DNA from: QHWK01 sp035315685
GTDB taxonomy: Bacteria > Acidobacteriota > Vicinamibacteria > Vicinamibacterales > CAVVIG01
Reading direction: 5' to 3'
DNA: 26,261 bases
Assembly: GCA_035315685.1 (NCBI GenBank)
Contig: DATFXR010000431.1
Span: forward strand, 1-26,261
Made by a program: the position numbers and the translations under genes. Below, in pieces: positions 14,264 to 22,769 of this stretch (position 1 is the first letter of the stretch; each line of letters begins with the position of its first letter). Below the pieces are notes generated by a model. The model was given only the letters and a program-made list of their open reading frames with translations, made no database searches and was not told the origin of the DNA.

Positions 14264-17116
14264 ATGCCACTCTTCGCTGGTGCTCGGCTGGGCCCGTATG
14301 AAGTCGTGTCGCCGCTCGGAGCAGGCGGGATGGGCGAGGTGTACAGCGCTCGCGACACGCGCCTTGATCGGATGGTCGCCATCAAAGTGTTGGCGACAGG
14401 GGTCGCGGAAGATTCTACGACTCGCGATCGGTTCGAGCGCGAGGCCCGCGTCATCTCGTCGCTGAACCATCCCAACATCTGTGTCTTGTACGACGTCGGG
14501 TGCGAGCGTCCGACAGGCGCGGCGGAAGACCAGAGTCCCGTCGAGTTCCTCGTCATGGAGTATCTCGAGGGCGAGACGCTCGCCGCCCGGCTGGAGCGCG
14601 GTGCCGATCTCGCTTCGCCTTCCTTGACCGTGAGCGAGGCCGTCGGTATAGCGATTCAGATCGCGAACGCGCTCGACCGCGCGCATCGGCACGGCATCGT
14701 CCATCGCGACCTAAAGCCCGGCAACGTGATGCTCACCAGGCCGGCGCGTTCGGGAGCGCCGCATGCGAGCGGCTCAACCGTCCCACACGTCAAGCTGTTG
14801 GACTTCGGACTCGCGCGCTTCTCACAAAAGAGCTCGTCCGCGGAAACGAAAGACGGCGTTAGCGATGGTCTGGTGAGCCTTGCCGATCTGACGATGCAGA
14901 CGGTGAGCTCGCCGCTGACGACAAAGGGAACGATTCTCGGGACCTTGCAGTACATGGCGCCCGAGCAGCTCGAGGGGAAACACGTTGACGCACGCGCTGA
15001 CATCTTCGCGTTCGGTGCGGTCCTGTACGAGATGCTCACAGGGCGCCGACCGTTCGAGGGCAGGAGTCAGGCGAGTGTGATCGGCGCGATTCTCGATCAC
15101 CACCCTGCACCGGTCACCTCACTGCAACCCAACACACCACCACTCCTGGCCGAGCTCGTCGCACGCTGCCTGGTCAAGGATCCTGAGGAACGCTGGCAGT
15201 CGTCACGCGATCTCGTGGCGCAACTCGAGTGGATCGCCGCCAATCCTGGAGCGGCTTCGTCGCCCGCTGATGCGGGCACGGCGGGCATGAAGGTCGCGAC
15301 GCGCACGCGCTGGCTGCCCGCGCTCGCTGCCGCTCTGGGTGCCGCCACGATCACCGCGGGAGTCGCCACGTGGGCGCGGTCGCCGAAAGCTCTGTCTCCG
15401 GAACCTGTGTCTCGGTTCCTGGTTGAACTGCCGGAGGGCCAAGAATTCACCCGCGCTGGCAGACACGTGCTCGCGATGTCGCCCGATGGCACTCGCCTCG
15501 TTTACGTCGCGAACCGACAGCTGTATCTCCGCAATCTGAACGACCTCACGACCACCGCCATCTCAGGCACGGCCGGCAGCGATCCGTCAGAGCCGACTTT
15601 TTCACCTGATGGCCGTTTTGTAGCCTTCTGGTCGAACGGCTCGCTCAAGAAAGTCCCTATCGCGGGTGGGGCACCAATCACGTTGAGCGCCGTGGACAAC
15701 CCCTTTGGGACATCCTGGTCGGATGACCGCATTCTCCTGGCCCAGCAGATGCCACCCGGCATTGTGGAAGTGCCGGCCAACAGTGGTCCGCCGAAAATGC
15801 TGGCGGCCGTCGATGCTGCGAAACAGGAACTGCCGCAAAGCCCGCAGTTGCTGCGCGATGGACGCGCTGTGCTGTTCACGCTGCGAACCGGGAACCAGGT
15901 ATGGGACGATGCCTCGATCGTCGTTCAGGATCTGACGAGCGATCGGCGCACAGTCCTCGTCACCGGCGGCACGGATGGGCACGTGCTGCCGACTGGCCAC
16001 CTCGTGTATGCCCGTCAGTCCACTTTGTTTGTGACGCCCTTTGACGCGACGACGCTGACGGTCGCCGGAACCGCCGTGCCACTGCAACAGGACGTCGCGA
16101 TGGGCGGCTTCTCGGGCGCCGCACAGATGGCCTGGTCCAACACAGGTTCTCTTGTGTTCAGTCCTGGCGCGTCTCAGGATCGCGCCGTCGTGTGGGTCGA
16201 TCGACAGGGCCGATCGGAGCGCACGCCGTTGCCGCCTCGACCCTATCAGACAGGCTCGAGCCAGATGCGAGTGTCGCCGGACGGGACTCGCGTCGCGCTC
16301 ACGATATTCAGCGAGGGAAACTCCGGAGGAAGCGGAGATATCTGGTTGTGGGAGATCGCGCGCGGCACGCTCACGCGCCTCTCGTTCACATCGCGATCGG
16401 CGTCGCCAGTCTGGACGCCTGACGGAAAACGCGTGTGCTACGCGAGCGAACGGAGCCTCCTCTGCCAGGCTGCCGACGGCAGCGGGCACCCTCAGCCGAT
16501 GTTCAACGTGAGTGGACCGTTCGCGTTCAATGGTCTTGGGCCGATCACGTCAGACGGGCGATCGATCTTGATCGCAAGGCCGCACCGGCAGGATTCCTTG
16601 TCCGAGTCGGACATCATGATCGCGGAGATGGGATCCGCCGGCGAAATGCGACCCCTCATTCAGACGCCGGCCAATGAAACCGAGCCGTCGATCTCGCCAG
16701 ACGGCAAATGGATCGCGTATACATCGGGCGAGTCCGGTCGCGATGAGGTCTTCGTTCGGCCGTTTCCAGACGTCGATCAAGGACGCTGGCAGATCTCATC
16801 TGACGGAGGGATCCGACCGACGTGGGCACCGACGGGACGGGAGCTCTTCTACCTCCAGAGTGCCTCGGCTGGTTTCGGTAACCCGACCGCGCTCGTATCG
16901 GTTCCGGTACAACCGGGGCCGACTTTCTCTTCTGGCAGGCCCGCCGTCGTCACAAAACTCCCCGCAGGGGCAGGGTCAGGGTTCGCCGTGGCGCCCGACG
17001 GACGGTTTCTGTTCAACGTGCCGGCCACATTCGACGCCGCTCAGGCCGCGCGCGCGCAGATTGTCGTCGTGCAGAACTGGTTTACTGAGCTTCAGCAGCG
17101 CGTGCCCACACGCTGA
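14264..17116 (+). CDS. Transmembrane Ser/Thr protein kinase with PD40/TolB-like propeller
   Basis: A 950-residue receptor-type Hanks kinase and a paralogue of the minus-strand kinase at 3.7-6.4 kb. Kinase motifs: LGAGGMGEV (18-26), Lys41 in VAIK, HRDLKPGN with Asp149, DFG at 180-182 and YMAPEQ; all essential residues are present. A loop between the catalytic loop and DFG is longer than usual (RPARSGAPHASGS). A membrane segment at about 348-368 (LPALAAALGAATITAGVAT) precedes a C-terminal propeller with PD40 blades (MSPDGTRLVYVA, FSPDGRFVAFWS, VSPDGTRVALT, WTPDGKRVCYAS, ISPDGKWIAYTSG). It probably senses an envelope signal and phosphorylates cytosolic targets, which are unknown. ATG 14264 gives the normal family start MPLFAGARLGPYE but has no strong ribosome site. 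It lies only 60 bases after the IS transposase stop, so its expression may have been altered by the insertion. Confidence 0.94.
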   Translation: MPLFAGARLGPYEVVSPLGAGGMGEVYSARDTRLDRMVAIKVLATGVAEDSTTRDRFEREARVISSLNHPNICVLYDVGCERPTGAAEDQSPVEFLVMEYLEGETLAARLERGADLASPSLTVSEAVGIAIQIANALDRAHRHGIVHRDLKPGNVMLTRPARSGAPHASGSTVPHVKLLDFGLARFSQKSSSAETKDGVSDGLVSLADLTMQTVSSPLTTKGTILGTLQYMAPEQLEGKHVDARADIFAFGAVLYEMLTGRRPFEGRSQASVIGAILDHHPAPVTSLQPNTPPLLAELVARCLVKDPEERWQSSRDLVAQLEWIAANPGAASSPADAGTAGMKVATRTRWLPALAAALGAATITAGVATWARSPKALSPEPVSRFLVELPEGQEFTRAGRHVLAMSPDGTRLVYVANRQLYLRNLNDLTTTAISGTAGSDPSEPTFSPDGRFVAFWSNGSLKKVPIAGGAPITLSAVDNPFGTSWSDDRILLAQQMPPGIVEVPANSGPPKMLAAVDAAKQELPQSPQLLRDGRAVLFTLRTGNQVWDDASIVVQDLTSDRRTVLVTGGTDGHVLPTGHLVYARQSTLFVTPFDATTLTVAGTAVPLQQDVAMGGFSGAAQMAWSNTGSLVFSPGASQDRAVVWVDRQGRSERTPLPPRPYQTGSSQMRVSPDGTRVALTIFSEGNSGGSGDIWLWEIARGTLTRLSFTSRSASPVWTPDGKRVCYASERSLLCQAADGSGHPQPMFNVSGPFAFNGLGPITSDGRSILIARPHRQDSLSESDIMIAEMGSAGEMRPLIQTPANETEPSISPDGKWIAYTSGESGRDEVFVRPFPDVDQGRWQISSDGGIRPTWAPTGRELFYLQSASAGFGNPTALVSVPVQPGPTFSSGRPAVVTKLPAGAGSGFAVAPDGRFLFNVPATFDAAQAARAQIVVVQNWFTELQQRVPTR

Positions 17117-17253
17117 CAGTCGCACCGAACCGACGCGCACACGTGGCACCGAACAGCGCAGGTGTCGTTCGAGGTATTGATACAGCCTCTTAGCCCAACG
17201 ACGACGGCCGATTCGCGATAACGATCCGATGTCAGGCTCTCTCGTCTGCGTGT

Positions 17254-17529
17254 TCAGGCCAGCGGCTGCCCTTCGCTGTCCGTGATCGAGCCCATGAAAA
17301 TTCGAATGGCGTCGACAAACGCCCAGAGCCTCACCCCAATCACGATCGGAATCCCGATTAGCACCAGACACAGTGGCAGCCCGATGGCAAACAGAAGCAA
17401 TTGCGTGAGCCCGAGCTTGTTGTTACCGAGATAGAACCAGTGGATCCCGAACTGGCCCAGAAAAAAGGCCAGCAGCCCTGCGACCACCTTCGATTTCTGC
17501 ACCGCGGCAACGGTCGTCACGTCAGTCAT
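17254..17529 (-). CDS. TM2-domain membrane protein
   Basis: A 91-residue inner-membrane protein of the TM2 family. After a short N terminus, KSKVVAGLLAFFLGQFGIHWFYLGN is the first half of the domain (hydrophobic helix then G-x-H-x-F-Y-L-G), and LGLTQLLLFAIGLPLCLVLIGIPIVIGVRLWAFVDAIRIF is the second helix pair with the closing W-x-x-x-D. The start is ATG 17529, preceded by GGAGGAGGGAGC; a frame to 17559 overlaps the upstream gene and lacks a better site. It is 26 bases downstream of the secreted repeat protein gene on the same strand, so the two are probably co-transcribed. The molecular function of bacterial TM2 proteins is largely unknown. Confidence 0.9.
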   Translation of the reverse strand: MTDVTTVAAVQKSKVVAGLLAFFLGQFGIHWFYLGNNKLGLTQLLLFAIGLPLCLVLIGIPIVIGVRLWAFVDAIRIFMGSITDSEGQPLA

Positions 17530-17555
17530 GAGCTCCCTCCTCCGGTCCAGCGCAC

Positions 17556-19070
17556 TCAAGCACCCTTCCGCTTCTGGATACCCTGTAACAGTTGGTTCAG
17601 GAGGCCCGGCCCCGCGGCGGTCAAGTTGGGAACATACAGGGCGTACTCGCGAATCGTGCGAACCTGCCGGCTCGGCAGGATCTCGAGATGCGCGACGATC
17701 GCTTCGAACGTGAACGACGTCCCGACCGGGGCGGACGGGGACGTGACGATCGAAACGACGAACGTGACGTTCCCTGACCCGCCGGGTTTGAGCACGAATT
17801 GCGGATCCGCGTGATTGAGGTCAACCTCGCCGATTCCGCGCACGCCGTCGCCGAACTGCCGGACGGCGTAGCGTTGACCGTAGTTGTCGACGATCACGAC
17901 TGAGTCAGCGAGGTACCCGAGAATGAGCGGCTGGCTCGTTACGTTCCTGACCTGGACTCTGACATCGATCGGCGTTCGCTGACCCTCGACGCTTCGCGTG
18001 ATGCCGGTGATCTCCGCCACAAACGGCCCTTCGCCGTAACAACGGGGTTTGCCGGTGCAGGCTGCCGCCGTACTGCTGTCAATCGCCACAACGCTCACGC
18101 CGCTGAAGCCGAGGCTGTATTCGCGGACCGTCCGGTTCTGACCACCGGGAAGGCTCTCGAGCTGCGCGACGGTCACGTCGAAGTTGAACGTGTCCCCGAC
18201 GAGGTCCCGCTGGTTGCCGACGACTGAGACGGCGAACGCCGCCTCGCCCCAGCCGCCGGCAGGCAGCACAAACTGCGTGTCGGCCGCGCTTCGGTCGACG
18301 ATGCCCATGCCCTTCGCCCCGTCGGTGCCGAAGTGGACCGCGTACCGGCGGCCAAAGTTGTCGGTTGCCACCGCCGTATCTCGGACGTATCCGAGCATGA
18401 TCGGCGCGGCCGCCGGATTCGAGAAGCGCACGCGCACCTGGACGACCTGCGCCGCCGAGGTCGGAAGCTGGGATCGTGTCAAACCAACTACTTGCGCGAC
18501 GAACGGGCCCGCGGTCCTGCAGAGCGCGTTTTGTCCGCAGTCCTTCGTGTCAGACGCCGTCGGTGGCGCCGTTCCGACTGGCAGGGGCGACGATGGCGGC
18601 GCTGTCGTGGCCGGCGCCGAGCGCATCTTGTCTGCGAGACCGGAGAAATGCAGGGCGTGTTCCCGACCCAGGCGAATCTGGTTGCCCGGGAGGACCTCGA
18701 TCTCGCGGATCGCCATGTCGACCTGGAATGTGACGCCGAAGATATTCTGTCCTGCCCACACGAACTCGAAACGCGCGTCGCTCGTCTCTCCCGGCTGGAG
18801 TCGGAATTTTTCGTCAGCCTGATTGCCGCGGATCTGACCGATGCCCTGCACGCCTTGATCGCCCGAAATCACGTACCGGTTGCCGCGATCGTCGGTCGTG
18901 ACGCCGGAGCTATTGACATAGCCGAGAATGAGCGGCCGATCCTGCTTGTTGCGGATGGCAAGCCGCACCGTCACCGTCTTCATCGGCGTGTTCTGCAGAA
19001 TCGCCTGAAAGTCGGTCACGGTCGCCGCGAAACTGAGGTTCTCGGTGCAGAACGGCTGGACTCCGCACAC
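17556..19070 (-). CDS. Three-repeat secreted protein, C-terminal part (separated by frameshift)
   Basis: 504 residues with three tandem copies of a ~125-residue beta-rich domain. Each copy has a paired-Cys opening (CGVQPFC, CGQNALC, CTGKPRC), a (PLI/PIM)LGY segment, a (D/N)xxGxRYxV motif (DDRGNRYVIS, DNFGRRYAVH, DNYGQRYAVR), a G-(I/M)-G segment, LxPGxxxxxxF, and ends LExLPxxQxRxxREYxLxFSG or a close match. A Pro/Ser/Thr linker separates copies one and two. I do not recognise the domain; it may be an Ig-like or binding module. There is no signal peptide here: the frame opens at GTG 19070 or upstream inside a Pro-rich linker shared with the preceding frame. It is therefore most likely the continuation of the N-terminal part at 18910-19671 after a single-base indel near 19090. 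A separate, translationally coupled gene is possible but less likely. Confidence 0.78.
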   Translation of the reverse strand: MCGVQPFCTENLSFAATVTDFQAILQNTPMKTVTVRLAIRNKQDRPLILGYVNSSGVTTDDRGNRYVISGDQGVQGIGQIRGNQADEKFRLQPGETSDARFEFVWAGQNIFGVTFQVDMAIREIEVLPGNQIRLGREHALHFSGLADKMRSAPATTAPPSSPLPVGTAPPTASDTKDCGQNALCRTAGPFVAQVVGLTRSQLPTSAAQVVQVRVRFSNPAAAPIMLGYVRDTAVATDNFGRRYAVHFGTDGAKGMGIVDRSAADTQFVLPAGGWGEAAFAVSVVGNQRDLVGDTFNFDVTVAQLESLPGGQNRTVREYSLGFSGVSVVAIDSSTAAACTGKPRCYGEGPFVAEITGITRSVEGQRTPIDVRVQVRNVTSQPLILGYLADSVVIVDNYGQRYAVRQFGDGVRGIGEVDLNHADPQFVLKPGGSGNVTFVVSIVTSPSAPVGTSFTFEAIVAHLEILPSRQVRTIREYALYVPNLTAAGPGLLNQLLQGIQKRKGA

Positions 19071-19671
19071 TGGCGGCCCACCGGGAGCAAATCGCGGCGC
19101 CGGGCGCGGGGACTGCCGGCGGCACTGGCGCTTGCGCGGGTTGAGTCGTCCGCTGCGGCCGCGACAGGCTCATCGGATACACCAGTTGCAATCCCGACGT
19201 CGGCGTTCCCGGTTTGCCGCTCACCGCGATAGCGCCGGCTCCGTCAACGCTCGCCAGCGCGCGATAGCCGTCGATCTTCTCGTTGGTGACGGCGAGGGGG
19301 GTGTACAGATTTTGATCGAGGAGCGCGACGGTGCGACCCGCGCGATGCTCGAGCACGACGACCACGCACCCTCCACTGCCGCAGTTCAATGACGAGGCGG
19401 CCGCGACGATGATTTCCTCCGAACCGTCGTCATTCAAATCCTCGAGCGCGATGAAGAACGGTTCGGCGATGATCGACGCCAGCGGCGGAGATGCACTCAG
19501 AAGTGCCCTCGTACTGAGTGCCGCCCGCTGCTCGTCGCTCGGGACCGTGAAGTGAATGACGTGGTTGACCGTGAAACGGGACTCTTGCTGCGTTACGGCC
19601 ACTCCCGAGAGCGACATGGTGGCCGCGATCGCAGCCGAGACCAGCCCACGAAACATATTCGACCTGCTCAT
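18910..19671 (-). CDS. FG-GAP-like exported protein, N-terminal part of a frameshifted gene
   Basis: ATG 19671 has AAGGAG six bases upstream and opens a signal peptide (MSRSNMFRGL, VSAAIAATMSLSGVAV, then TQQES). At about residues 70-120 it has ALEDLNDDGSEEIIVAAAS, the Ca2+-binding D-x-N-x-D-G-x-x-[ED] loop of FG-GAP/VCBS repeats, followed by CVVVVLEHRAGRTVALLDQN. A Pro/Ala-rich linker (QPAQAPVPPAVPAPGAA) follows. After that (below about 19095) the frame turns into Arg/Ser/His-rich nonsense, while the next frame picks up RFAPGGPPVCGVQPFC. Genuine sequence in this frame is therefore about residues 1-193. With one base removed (or two added) the gene would encode ~705 residues covering both parts. 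The intact protein would be periplasmic or surface-exposed. Confidence 0.72.
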   Translation of the reverse strand: MSRSNMFRGLVSAAIAATMSLSGVAVTQQESRFTVNHVIHFTVPSDEQRAALSTRALLSASPPLASIIAEPFFIALEDLNDDGSEEIIVAAASSLNCGSGGCVVVVLEHRAGRTVALLDQNLYTPLAVTNEKIDGYRALASVDGAGAIAVSGKPGTPTSGLQLVYPMSLSRPQRTTQPAQAPVPPAVPAPGAAICSRWAASVRSPAVLHREPQFRGDRDRLSGDSAEHADEDGDGAACHPQQAGSAAHSRLCQ

Positions 19672-19920
19672 CGTTCGCTCCTTGCCGCGCGGCTCCAGCC
19701 GCTTTCGTGCCCGTTTCGCGGCCCTCGCCCGTGGGACGAGCGTCGCGATCGATCAAACCCGGCTTCCGAAACGAATTTCTGTGGACACCGCCGGTCCGAT
19801 CCGGCGGCCGCCGCGGCATCGCTGTGAGAAAATGCGTGTCGCGCACCGGCGATACGCTGCCGCAACCGGGTGCGAGAAGTCCTAACGGAACGCTGAAGAA
19901 ATTCTTAAGGATGCCTAGCG

Positions 19921-22647
19921 ATGGCGGGCGACCGGACGACGGAGCGCGTCTGGCGGTTTGCGTCGTGCGAATTCGACGAACGTCGCCGCGAGCTCCGCGT
20001 CGATGGGCGCACCGTCCACGTGGAGGCCAAGCCGCTCGACGTCCTCGCGGAGCTCCTCCTCCATGCCGACGAAGTCGTCACCAAGGACGAACTGCTCGAG
20101 GCGGTCTGGCCCGGAGTGGCCATCGTGGACGCGTCGCTTGCGACTGCGGTGTCGAAGCTGCGCAAGGCGCTCGGCCCATACGAGAGCCTGATCGTCACCG
20201 TCTCGCGGGTCGGCTACCGGTTCGCGGGAGCCGTCGATCTATCGCAGGCGGCGCGGCCGCAGCCGACCGCGAACGGTCCGACTGAAGGCGACTGCGTTCC
20301 CGGCCGCGATCAGTGGCGGCTGACCCGTCGTCTCGATTCCTCGCCGTCCAACGACGTATGGCTGGCGGAGCACACGAAAACGCGAGAGCTGCGCGTCTTC
20401 AAGTTCTCGCGCGACAATCGGTTACGACAGTTGAAGCGCGAAGTCACCGTGGCGCGCCTGCTGAAGGACGCGCTCGGCGACCGACCCGAGTTCGTCAAGG
20501 TGCTCGAGTGGAACTTGGCTCGCGCGCCGTACTTCGTCGAGAGTGAATACGCCGGTCCGGACCTGATCGAATGGGCCGCGCGCTCCGGCGGATTGGGAGC
20601 CGTGCCGCTCGCTCGCCGCGTGGCGCTGCTCGGCGACGTCGCTCGCGCGGTCGACGCGGCGCACTCAGTGGACGTGCTGCACAGGGATCTGAAGCCGGCG
20701 AACATTCTCGTCGCAACACGGCCGGACGGCACGTCGCAGATCAAGATCGCCGATTTTGGAAGCGCGTCGCTCGTCGGGCAGGCGCGCCTTCACATGTTGG
20801 GCATAACGAACCTCGGCTTCACGGAGGAGAGCAACCGCCCACCCGCGGAAGTGGCCGGGACGATCATGTACGTCGCGCCGGAGGTGCTCGCCGGCGAGCT
20901 GCCGACTCGCGCATCCGACATCTACGCGCTGGGGGTGCTGCTCTACCAGTTGGTCGTCGGCGATTTGCGAAAACCGCTCGCCCCGGGCTGGGAAGATGAC
21001 GTCAGCGAGCCGCTGCTGCGGGACGACATCGCGGACGCCGCGGCTGGCAACCCGGCGCGCCGCATCTGCAGTGCCCGCACGCTTGCGGACCGACTCGGCG
21101 GCCTGGAGCGGCGCCGTCGCGCCGACGCTTCAGACGATCGGCCAGCGACGCACATCCGAGCAAGCGCGCAGGGCCGACACCGCCGGTCGTCCACGTTGTA
21201 CCGGTCAGTCGCCGCGGGCGGGCTTGCGATGCTCGTCCTGGCCGCGACCTACGGCGTGCTCCGACGCGATACACGGCCCCTTCTCACGCGCGCCGTTGCC
21301 GTCGTGCCGCTGCGCAACGCGGGAGGAGATGCAACCGACGACTTTCTCCGGCTGGCGCTCGCTGACGAGGTGATCACGATTCTCAGCCACGCGCGAACGC
21401 TCTCGGTCCGACCGCTCGCGATCACGTCGACGTATGACGGCCGGGCGGCGGACGTCGCCGAGGTCATGCGCGATCTCCGGGTCGGCACCGCCGTGAGCGG
21501 CTACTTTTCGCGCACCGGCGAGCGGCTGCGCGTCTCGCTCGAGGCGACCGACGCGGACAGCAGCCGCGTGATCTGGCGCGATCAAATGGATGGACCGGCA
21601 GACAGCCTGATCGCGACCGAGATGCAGCTGTCGCTCCGCATCAGACGCGGCCTTCTGCCGGCGCTGGGCACCGTCGATGCCGAGGGCACGCCGGGTCCGT
21701 CGAACGAAGAGGCGTACGCGCTGTTCCTCAAGAGCATCGCGATTCCTCCGGACACCGGCCCGAATCCGGCCGCCATCGCCATACTCGAGAAGTCGGTCGC
21801 CCTCGATCCTCGCTATGCGCCGGCCTGGCTCGCGCTCGGACGCCGTTATTACGTCGAGGCGCGTTATGCGACCGGCGACGACTCGCTACTCGACCGATTC
21901 GACTCGGCGATGGAGCGCGTCATCGCCCTGGATCCCGGCAACGTTGCGGCGACCGCGAACCTCGTCGCGGTCGCGACCGAACGCGGCGACCTCGTCCGAG
22001 CGTTCGAACGAGCGAAGGCGCTCGTCCAGCGACGTTCCGACAGCGTCGATGCGCACTACTCGTTGAGCTACGTCCTGCGGTACGCCGGCCTGCTGGAGCC
22101 AGCCGGCGCCGAGTGCGAACAGGCGCTGCTGATCGACGCCAGAACGCAGTCGTCGGGGCTGCGATCGTGCGCGGTCGTGTTCCTGCTGCGGAGCGATTAT
22201 CCGCGGGCTCTGAACTATATCCAGCTGGCGCAAGGCAGCGATTTCGCCAGGGCGATGTCGATCCACATGCGGGTGCGGGAAGGCAAGGAGCGTGAGGCCC
22301 TCGCGATCGGCTTGCCCAAGATCCCGCAGTGGCGCAGCTACGAGATGCTTCTCGCCTGCGCGGCGAAGAAACCGCGCGCCGAGATCGCCGCGCTCGCGCA
22401 GGCGGTCAAGCCATCGTCGGATCCCGAGACGAACTACTTCGCGGCGGCGCACCTTGCCTACTGCGGCGAGACCACGGCGGCGATTGATCTGCTGTCGAAA
22501 GCGGTCGCCGGGCACTACTGCGCGGTTCCAGCCATCGACATCGACCCGCTGCTGGCGAGTGTGCGGGCAGCGCCCGGATTTCCGGCGCTGCGCGTCCAGG
22601 CGGCGGACTGCCAGCGGACCTTCGTACAAGATGTGCATTTGAAGTGA
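19921..22647 (+). CDS. Winged-helix DNA-binding / protein kinase / TM / TolB-like / TPR fusion
   Basis: A 908-residue multidomain regulator. Residues ~8-105 are an OmpR/PhoB-type winged helix (FDERRRELRVDG, KPLDVLAELLLHADEVVTKDELLEAVWP, VSKLRKAL, VGYRFAG), as in CadC. Residues ~131-395 are a protein kinase: Lys161 (VFKFS), HRDLKPAN with Asp256, DFG 278-280, VAPEV. Its glycine loop is degenerate (LDSSPSNDVW), so the nucleotide fit may be unusual. A single membrane helix is at ~428-447 (SVAAGGLAMLVLAATYGVL). Residues ~456-590 resemble the TolB/FlgO-like segment of CadC-type proteins (VAVVPLRNAGGD...LADEVITILSH). The last ~320 are TPR-like helices (AIAILEKSVALDPRYAPAWLALGRRYY). The DNA-binding and kinase parts face the cytosol and the rest the periplasm. 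It probably couples an envelope signal to DNA binding and phosphorylation. Start: AAGGA ten bases before ATG 19921. Confidence 0.92.
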   Translation: MAGDRTTERVWRFASCEFDERRRELRVDGRTVHVEAKPLDVLAELLLHADEVVTKDELLEAVWPGVAIVDASLATAVSKLRKALGPYESLIVTVSRVGYRFAGAVDLSQAARPQPTANGPTEGDCVPGRDQWRLTRRLDSSPSNDVWLAEHTKTRELRVFKFSRDNRLRQLKREVTVARLLKDALGDRPEFVKVLEWNLARAPYFVESEYAGPDLIEWAARSGGLGAVPLARRVALLGDVARAVDAAHSVDVLHRDLKPANILVATRPDGTSQIKIADFGSASLVGQARLHMLGITNLGFTEESNRPPAEVAGTIMYVAPEVLAGELPTRASDIYALGVLLYQLVVGDLRKPLAPGWEDDVSEPLLRDDIADAAAGNPARRICSARTLADRLGGLERRRRADASDDRPATHIRASAQGRHRRSSTLYRSVAAGGLAMLVLAATYGVLRRDTRPLLTRAVAVVPLRNAGGDATDDFLRLALADEVITILSHARTLSVRPLAITSTYDGRAADVAEVMRDLRVGTAVSGYFSRTGERLRVSLEATDADSSRVIWRDQMDGPADSLIATEMQLSLRIRRGLLPALGTVDAEGTPGPSNEEAYALFLKSIAIPPDTGPNPAAIAILEKSVALDPRYAPAWLALGRRYYVEARYATGDDSLLDRFDSAMERVIALDPGNVAATANLVAVATERGDLVRAFERAKALVQRRSDSVDAHYSLSYVLRYAGLLEPAGAECEQALLIDARTQSSGLRSCAVVFLLRSDYPRALNYIQLAQGSDFARAMSIHMRVREGKEREALAIGLPKIPQWRSYEMLLACAAKKPRAEIAALAQAVKPSSDPETNYFAAAHLAYCGETTAAIDLLSKAVAGHYCAVPAIDIDPLLASVRAAPGFPALRVQAADCQRTFVQDVHLK

Positions 22648-22769
22648 GCGCAGTTGTTGGGAGGTCCGCTTCGCGGCGAGCGATTTCACCATCGCAGAGC
22701 CTCCTGAACCCCTTCGGCGACGATTGAGTCGTGGTCCCCAAACACATCCGCGCCGCGCTCGCGAACGAT

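Noticed and set aside
13418..14704. 428-residue minus-strand open frame
   Set aside because: Antisense to the IS5 transposase and the start of the kinase, both with unmistakable motifs on the plus strand; no domain is visible in it.
21886..22692. Minus-strand frame with a good ribosome-binding-like GGAGG before its ATG at 22692
   Set aside because: After ~20 residues it is purely antisense to the TPR part of the kinase fusion and Arg/Asp-rich; the ribosome-like site is probably chance.
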